From positions 1-22,139 of the forward strand of contig JAANSK020260272.1 in assembly GCA_011763485.2 (NCBI GenBank): 22,139 nucleotides of DNA. Direction: 5' to 3'. Position 1 is the stretch's first letter; every line of letters begins with the position of its first letter. Source of the stretch: Isoetes engelmannii (lineage: Eukaryota > Streptophyta > Lycopodiopsida > Isoetales > Isoetaceae). Below, piece by piece: positions 18,058 to 22,139 of this stretch. The notes below the pieces were generated by a model. The model saw only the letters and a program-made list of their open reading frames with translations, was not told the origin of the DNA and searched no databases. The position numbers were made by a program, and so were the translations under genes.

Positions 18058-19770
18058 GCTCCGGGTGTTGTGCTTTACCATTTCCATGCCATCGCAGCAT
18101 TCATCTTTCCTGCTAAGTAATACCCTCCCACCGTTTTTTCCTTCAAGCACATCAAATTGCTCAAACACAATCTCATACCTGACGCCTGTCACACCACCCG
18201 CACCAAATCAATCCGGAACCAAAAACCCGAAACCCTGCCTGCAATTTAAACCGCACCCGTCTCACCCAATCCCACCAACTTGGATTCAATCCATCGCAGA
18301 TCCAGCACGCAATCGCAAGGCTGCCACAAGAGCACTAGAAGAATAGCCATAGCTGTGGCGCTGCAAGGCGCAACAGAAAAGGAGGCAAGATTTAGCACCA
18401 ATTTTTGCAGGATTGGGACCGGAGCGGGCCATGAACTGCTGCACTGCCTTACGGAACAGATTGGACAAGAGCCCGTGAACACAATACAAGCCCTTTTGCC
18501 AACGTCACCGGATAAAACGTGGGTCTTGCCACGCCTGGCCTGGACAAGTCTAATGCCCAAACAAACATAAAAAAATGCTCAAATTTTTTCGTCCGCCTCC
18601 CACAAGCAAAACCCACAAGCTGCTCCAGACTTCTGCGCCTCGCAGAGGGCTTCCGGAGCCAGAAAAAAATAAATTGGTAAGAATTTTTCTTCCCTGGTAC
18701 GCTCTTTACACTACCGCGGTCAGTATCAGACAGTATGTAGCTTAGCGTAGGGCTGACCCGGGCAACGCTTAGGCTGCAGATGTAGCCATAGCCACTCCAC
18801 CGCTGTTGTAAAAGCAGTAAAGGAAGCAGAAAGGGATTTTTGTAGCCAAAAAAAAAGACGGAAAGAGTGTAAGCACTCAGACCAGGCAATGAGAGCCTTG
18901 ATCTCTTTGGCAAACGATAGAGACCATTCGCTAGGCTTATCAGTCCAAAATGTGCGCCTCGGATCTTAGGCTTAAACCCCACCAAAGGAAGCTTCAGCTA
19001 CAGATTAAACATGTGGGCACCCACAGAATCCTTCCTTCTTCCGACCAGTCAAATCCTCGGTTTTGCTATTCAAATCCCGCGATTTGGAGGGTCAAAATTT
19101 TACAGCCTTTTTCCAGCCTGATCTATAGTCGGCCATGAATAAACGTGCTGGATGATAAAAAATGGGTGTCAGGCAGATCGGGATGCTTGGGCTAGAAGGA
19201 AGGCAAGGCTGTGTCGGGACGAATTGGGCTATGGCGGAAATGAGAAATGTAATGAAATACTAAGAAAAACTGACGAAAGAATGAGGAGGATTTTTTTTTA
19301 GGCATACAGAGGAGCGGCCCGGGTGGAGACGGAAGAAGAGCAGCACTAAAATATGGAGGAGGAATTGTGCAGCGAATACAAGGGAGCGGAGGAAAGGGAT
19401 GGGCAAGGAATTTGAAAGCAAGGATATATATGTATATGTACGAGTAGGGTTAGAAGGGGGCTGTTAAATGTGGGCAACTGGTGAGGGGTTTAGGGTTTTG
19501 TCACAACGCAGGGCAGCTGACGCAGCCAAGCCATGTGGGAGCAGACCGGTGAGATCATCTGGGCATCAGGTAGTAATTTCTCCACTCGGAAATGTAGAGA
19601 GAGGTTTCTAGAGAGAGAAGTGCAAAACGCCTGCCTTTTTGGCCCTGGCTTCAGCTTGCCTCATCATATTGTAGAGAGAGAGAGACTAGTGTGCTTGTCA
19701 GTTTTTCAGTCAGAGTGTATGGGTTCTTGCTTAGTTGCTTGCTCCTTTGGGGCTTCATGGGCTTGGTAAT
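18058..19770 (-). other. Upstream region of the WRKY gene (5' leader and promoter, boundaries unknown)
   Basis: A TATATATCC box on the minus strand at 19431-19422 is the clearest TATA candidate. A start there would imply a leader of about 1.4 kb, perhaps with an intron. The 178-codon minus-strand frame 18985-18449 and the plus-strand frames here have no recognisable domains and are taken as chance. GA-repeats occur at 19597-19620 and 19672-19686. Confidence 0.4.
19047..19095 (-). promoter_or_regulatory. Pair of W-boxes upstream of the WRKY gene
   Basis: On the minus strand TTGACT (19052-19047) and TTGACC (19095-19090) both fit the W-box TTGAC(C/T), 43 bp apart and about 1.1 kb before the ATG. 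WRKY genes are often regulated by WRKY proteins. Two such hexamers could also occur by chance. Confidence 0.35.
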
Positions 19771-19772
19771 GC

Positions 19773-19927
19773 CTCGTAGATTAGATAAGGATAAAGATAA
19801 AAGTTTTAGCGTCCGCAGAATGAGATTAGAGGAGTCAAGACCAAATGAGATGAGATTAGACGAGACGAGCCGATAGATTAGCGGAGTCCAGACGAGATGA
19901 GATGAGATTAGACGAGACTAGACTAGA
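19773..19927 (+). repeat. Degenerate GATTAGA/GAGATGA minisatellite
   Basis: Repeated words GATTAGA, GATGAGATTAGACGAGAC and GGAGTC(A/C)AGAC form about four irregular units of 22-30 bp, ending in CTAGACTAGAC. Confidence 0.85.
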
Positions 19928-20046
19928 CTTCCCAGTCAGTATCCACTTCCTCGTCCATACCTCCTTGTAGGCCTGATTGTTACCCCTTCCTATTTATCAC
20001 CATCTTCCCCCCACACCATCAGCACTAAGTGTCCCTCCCCAGTCGC

Positions 20047-20234
20047 CGATACGGGACAAACATTTTGTATCTGCCACTGGTAGCCTGAAATTTACCACAT
20101 ATCTCATCTATACTCTAGAACTCTTCACCACTTCGCAGCTGCAGATACGGGTCAGACGTCCCATATCTGCAACTAATTCTACCGATATCGTGAAATGTAT
20201 CCCACAACTCATCTATACTCTAGAATCTTCACCA
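20047..20234 (+). repeat. Two tandem copies of about 85-95 bp with internal hairpin
   Basis: Units 20047-20130 and 20141-20234 share GATACGGG(A/T)CA, ATCTGC(C/A)ACT, TGAAAT(T/G)TA and an 18-base CTCATCTATACTCTAGAA block ending TTCACCA. In unit 2, CAGATACGGGTC and GTCCCATATCTG (20142-20169) form a 12-bp hairpin with two imperfect pairs. Confidence 0.85.
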
Positions 20235-20239
20235 TGTCC

Positions 20240-20277
20240 GCGGTCATCGGCTGCTTTCACCTTCTGCCAATGACCGC
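20240..20277. repeat. Inverted repeat GCGGTCAT / ATGACCGC
   Basis: Arms 20240-20247 and 20270-20277 pair perfectly over 8 bp, with partial extension to GG/CC, around a 22-nt loop; directly after the tandem repeat. Confidence 0.8.
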
Positions 20278-21361
20278 AGTAATGTGATAGTCATTAATAT
20301 ATAATAATAATATAATATATAAGTAGAGCTTGTTTGATGGTCATGGTTATGTGAATACTAGAATCCCTAGCAATTTGCCTAGTATCATGTTGCCTTAGGA
20401 AGGAAGAGCACATAGTCAAGAATGGAGTAAATAAATTAATGCACAAAAGAACTCCCACCTTTCCACTTCCTTCACTTCACATGGCACGTCAATTCTTGTT
20501 GAAGCTTAAAGTATCTTCTCTCCTCAAATAGGTGTGGTACACCAAACCCACATGGACATCCTTTTCTTTCCCCTCCCCCTTGGTCCTTTCTCGCCCCTTT
20601 TTCTCCTCTTGATTAATGTTGACACCTTGTTATCTCTCATTTCATGCTCATATCCTCTTAATCTCCTACCTTTTCTATTTGCATTTAAGAGAGAACTTTT
20701 GTGAGGTGAGCCTCTCCACCTCTCACAGATTCTATTCAGTTGCTACTCAGGTAGGTCGAGGAAAGAAATTCAGGACTACCCCTGACATCATTCTTCCTCT
20801 ACCTCCTTCCTTATATGAAGCCACCAAATCTCAAAAAGGCCCAAATGCATTGCAAATCATGTCAACATTGTCATTTAATTATATACCTAGAGTGTGAAGC
20901 TTACAACTGAAAGTCCACACTTTAGAGTTGATCTAATATCTGATTTTGCCTTACTTGCATTTACGCATGGACTTTAGCATGGATGCTATTCTCATCACCA
21001 TGGCATTTGTACCGTATTGATTTGCCCAGATATAACATCAATTTTCATTCATTCTAAATTTCTGATTTGAAAGTTTTGAATATATTCAAATTGTACTTAG
21101 AAGGATATGTTTCTTATACACCTAGTATAAGTTCTCTAGATATCCTCTTGGAATCCATAAGTGGGTCCATTCATACCTCTTTCTTTTAAGCTCTTTTCAC
21201 CAACAATCATTTTAACACTATAGTAGAAGTCTCGCCCCAATCCGGAGAACAAAGTACCACATGATTCATTCACGTGTGGTTCATTATATTATAAAGGGTA
21301 ATTAGTTGCATCTTTTGGGTTGCCTGGAAGGGGCAAACTCTTGCTTGGTGCTGCTCTCCTC

Positions 21362-21396
21362 TTTTTTTTTTTTTTTTTGGGAGGGGGGGGGGGGGG
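21362..21396 (+). repeat. Adjacent poly-T and poly-G tract
   Basis: A run of 17 T is followed by GGGA and a run of 14 G. The G run could form a quadruplex, and such tracts are also prone to sequencing error. Confidence 0.9.
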
Positions 21397-21998
21397 TATC
21401 CCCTTGACGCCCTTGTCATATTTCTCTAGATTCCCATGTCATTTAGGGTACATTAGAAGTATTGGTTTTTTCTTTAGTCTTAGAACAAATATGTGAGTTT
21501 GAGGCCGTTTAGAGTCGTATTCAATGCAAGGTGATTCAGGGTAGGACCTAACAGTTACACAACTAAGCAATGTTAGAGTGGTGTGTGCATCATATGTTCC
21601 AAGGGATGCTGCCAAGTGGCATGACGTAAAAATTGCTCTTCTTCTTCTTCTTCTTGTTTCATATTTCTTTCTTTCTAACATGTTGGAACAAGTTAATGCG
21701 CTTGGAGCTAAGCTCACAAGGTTGTATGGAATGCAATTAAAGGAAGAGAAAATAAAGATGGAAGTCTGATTAACAGAGATGTTAGGGATGATCGAAGTAT
21801 GAGATAGAATATAAGGGGTCTCATATACCAAAAACCATGCCAGCATCTAGTTTACATGGTCGTACACCTTTAGCATCCTCCAAGCATCCTTCCCCAAGAA
21901 GCAGGGTCTGACAGTCTTTAGAGACCATATTTTATTTTATTTTGTTGAAGGACGTTAGACTTTATTTTGCATATGCACAATGGGCCACATATTTAAAA

Positions 21999-22116
21999 TT
22001 AGACCATTATATTAAACCATTGAAGTTTATTTAATTATGAAATACAAATATTTTTAATATTTACATTAGACCATTGAACATGACACCCCACATATTAGGA
22101 AATTAAACCATTGAAT
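21999..22116 (+). repeat. Dispersed ATTA(G/A)ACCATTGAA motif, four copies
   Basis: Copies begin near 21999 (truncated), 22013, 22065 and 22103 with irregular spacing in AT-rich DNA at the right edge. The array may continue beyond the window. Confidence 0.7.
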
Positions 22117-22139
22117 TAAATCCCCCCAGACCCCCCAGT

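Larger units (their letters stand above)
20278..22139. other. AT-rich right flank, no gene seen
   Basis: It contains an AT-only run (about 20293-20325), CT-rich DNA (20560-20610), a CTT run (21637-21654) and short frames without recognisable domains. No transposon termini were identified. Confidence 0.55.

Noticed and set aside
17756-18346. 196-codon plus-strand open frame
   Set aside because: Antisense to WRKY exon 1 and leader; Ser/Pro-rich reading typical of a shadow frame.
18449-18985. 178-codon minus-strand open frame upstream of the WRKY gene
   Set aside because: No domain, low-complexity hydrophobic and basic runs, and location in the likely promoter/leader; judged chance.
21578-21769. 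63-codon plus-strand frame resembling a gag fragment
   Set aside because: Only a weak impression; the start is a hydrophobic run from a CTT microsatellite and no gag motif is present.

Overview
This window is nuclear DNA of a land plant. It carries a spliced group IIc WRKY transcription factor gene with the family's conserved intron, a decayed Ty3/gypsy LTR retrotransposon, long AT-rich intergenic DNA and many small repeats. The species cannot be named from the sequence. Tf1/sushi-like reverse transcriptase wording and sparse gene content would suit a large-genome non-flowering plant such as a fern, but this is inference.

Layout. Positions 1-800 (minus strand) hold an unrecognised 157-codon open frame next to the broken 3' end of the retrotransposon. 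Positions about 800-5959 (minus strand) are the retrotransposon. Read from high to low coordinates it has a 5' LTR (5593-5959), a self-priming type primer site (5579-5590), a leader with four hairpins (5242-5470), gag with a zinc knuckle, an aspartic protease, a Val/Pro-rich spacer, reverse transcriptase, RNase H and a DDE integrase. It carries at least ten premature stops and several frameshifts, so it cannot move by itself. No chromodomain or 3' LTR is visible. Positions 6292-6881 hold three short palindromes centred on CCTGG/CCAGG and a frameshifted exon of an FCP1/NIF-like phosphatase. Positions 6700-15600 are intergenic: imperfect tandem repeats, an LTR-like segment, a probable LINE 3' tail ending in TTCTA repeats, one exon-like fragment at 12089-12337, and otherwise nothing I can assign.

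The only gene that looks intact is the WRKY factor (minus strand; coding exons 17945-17119, 16598-16455 and 16189-15664; 498 residues). Its upstream region (17946 to about 19500) has a 45-bp duplication and two W-boxes, which would allow regulation by itself or other WRKY proteins. Positions 19770-22139 hold a degenerate minisatellite, a two-copy tandem repeat with internal hairpins, a poly-T/poly-G tract and AT-rich DNA.

The most notable observation is the retrotransposon's start. A perfect 12-bp inverted pair joins the predicted first bases of its RNA (about 32 nt after a TATA box) to the site two bases after the LTR's terminal CA. This is the arrangement of self-priming Tf1/sushi elements, not tRNA priming.
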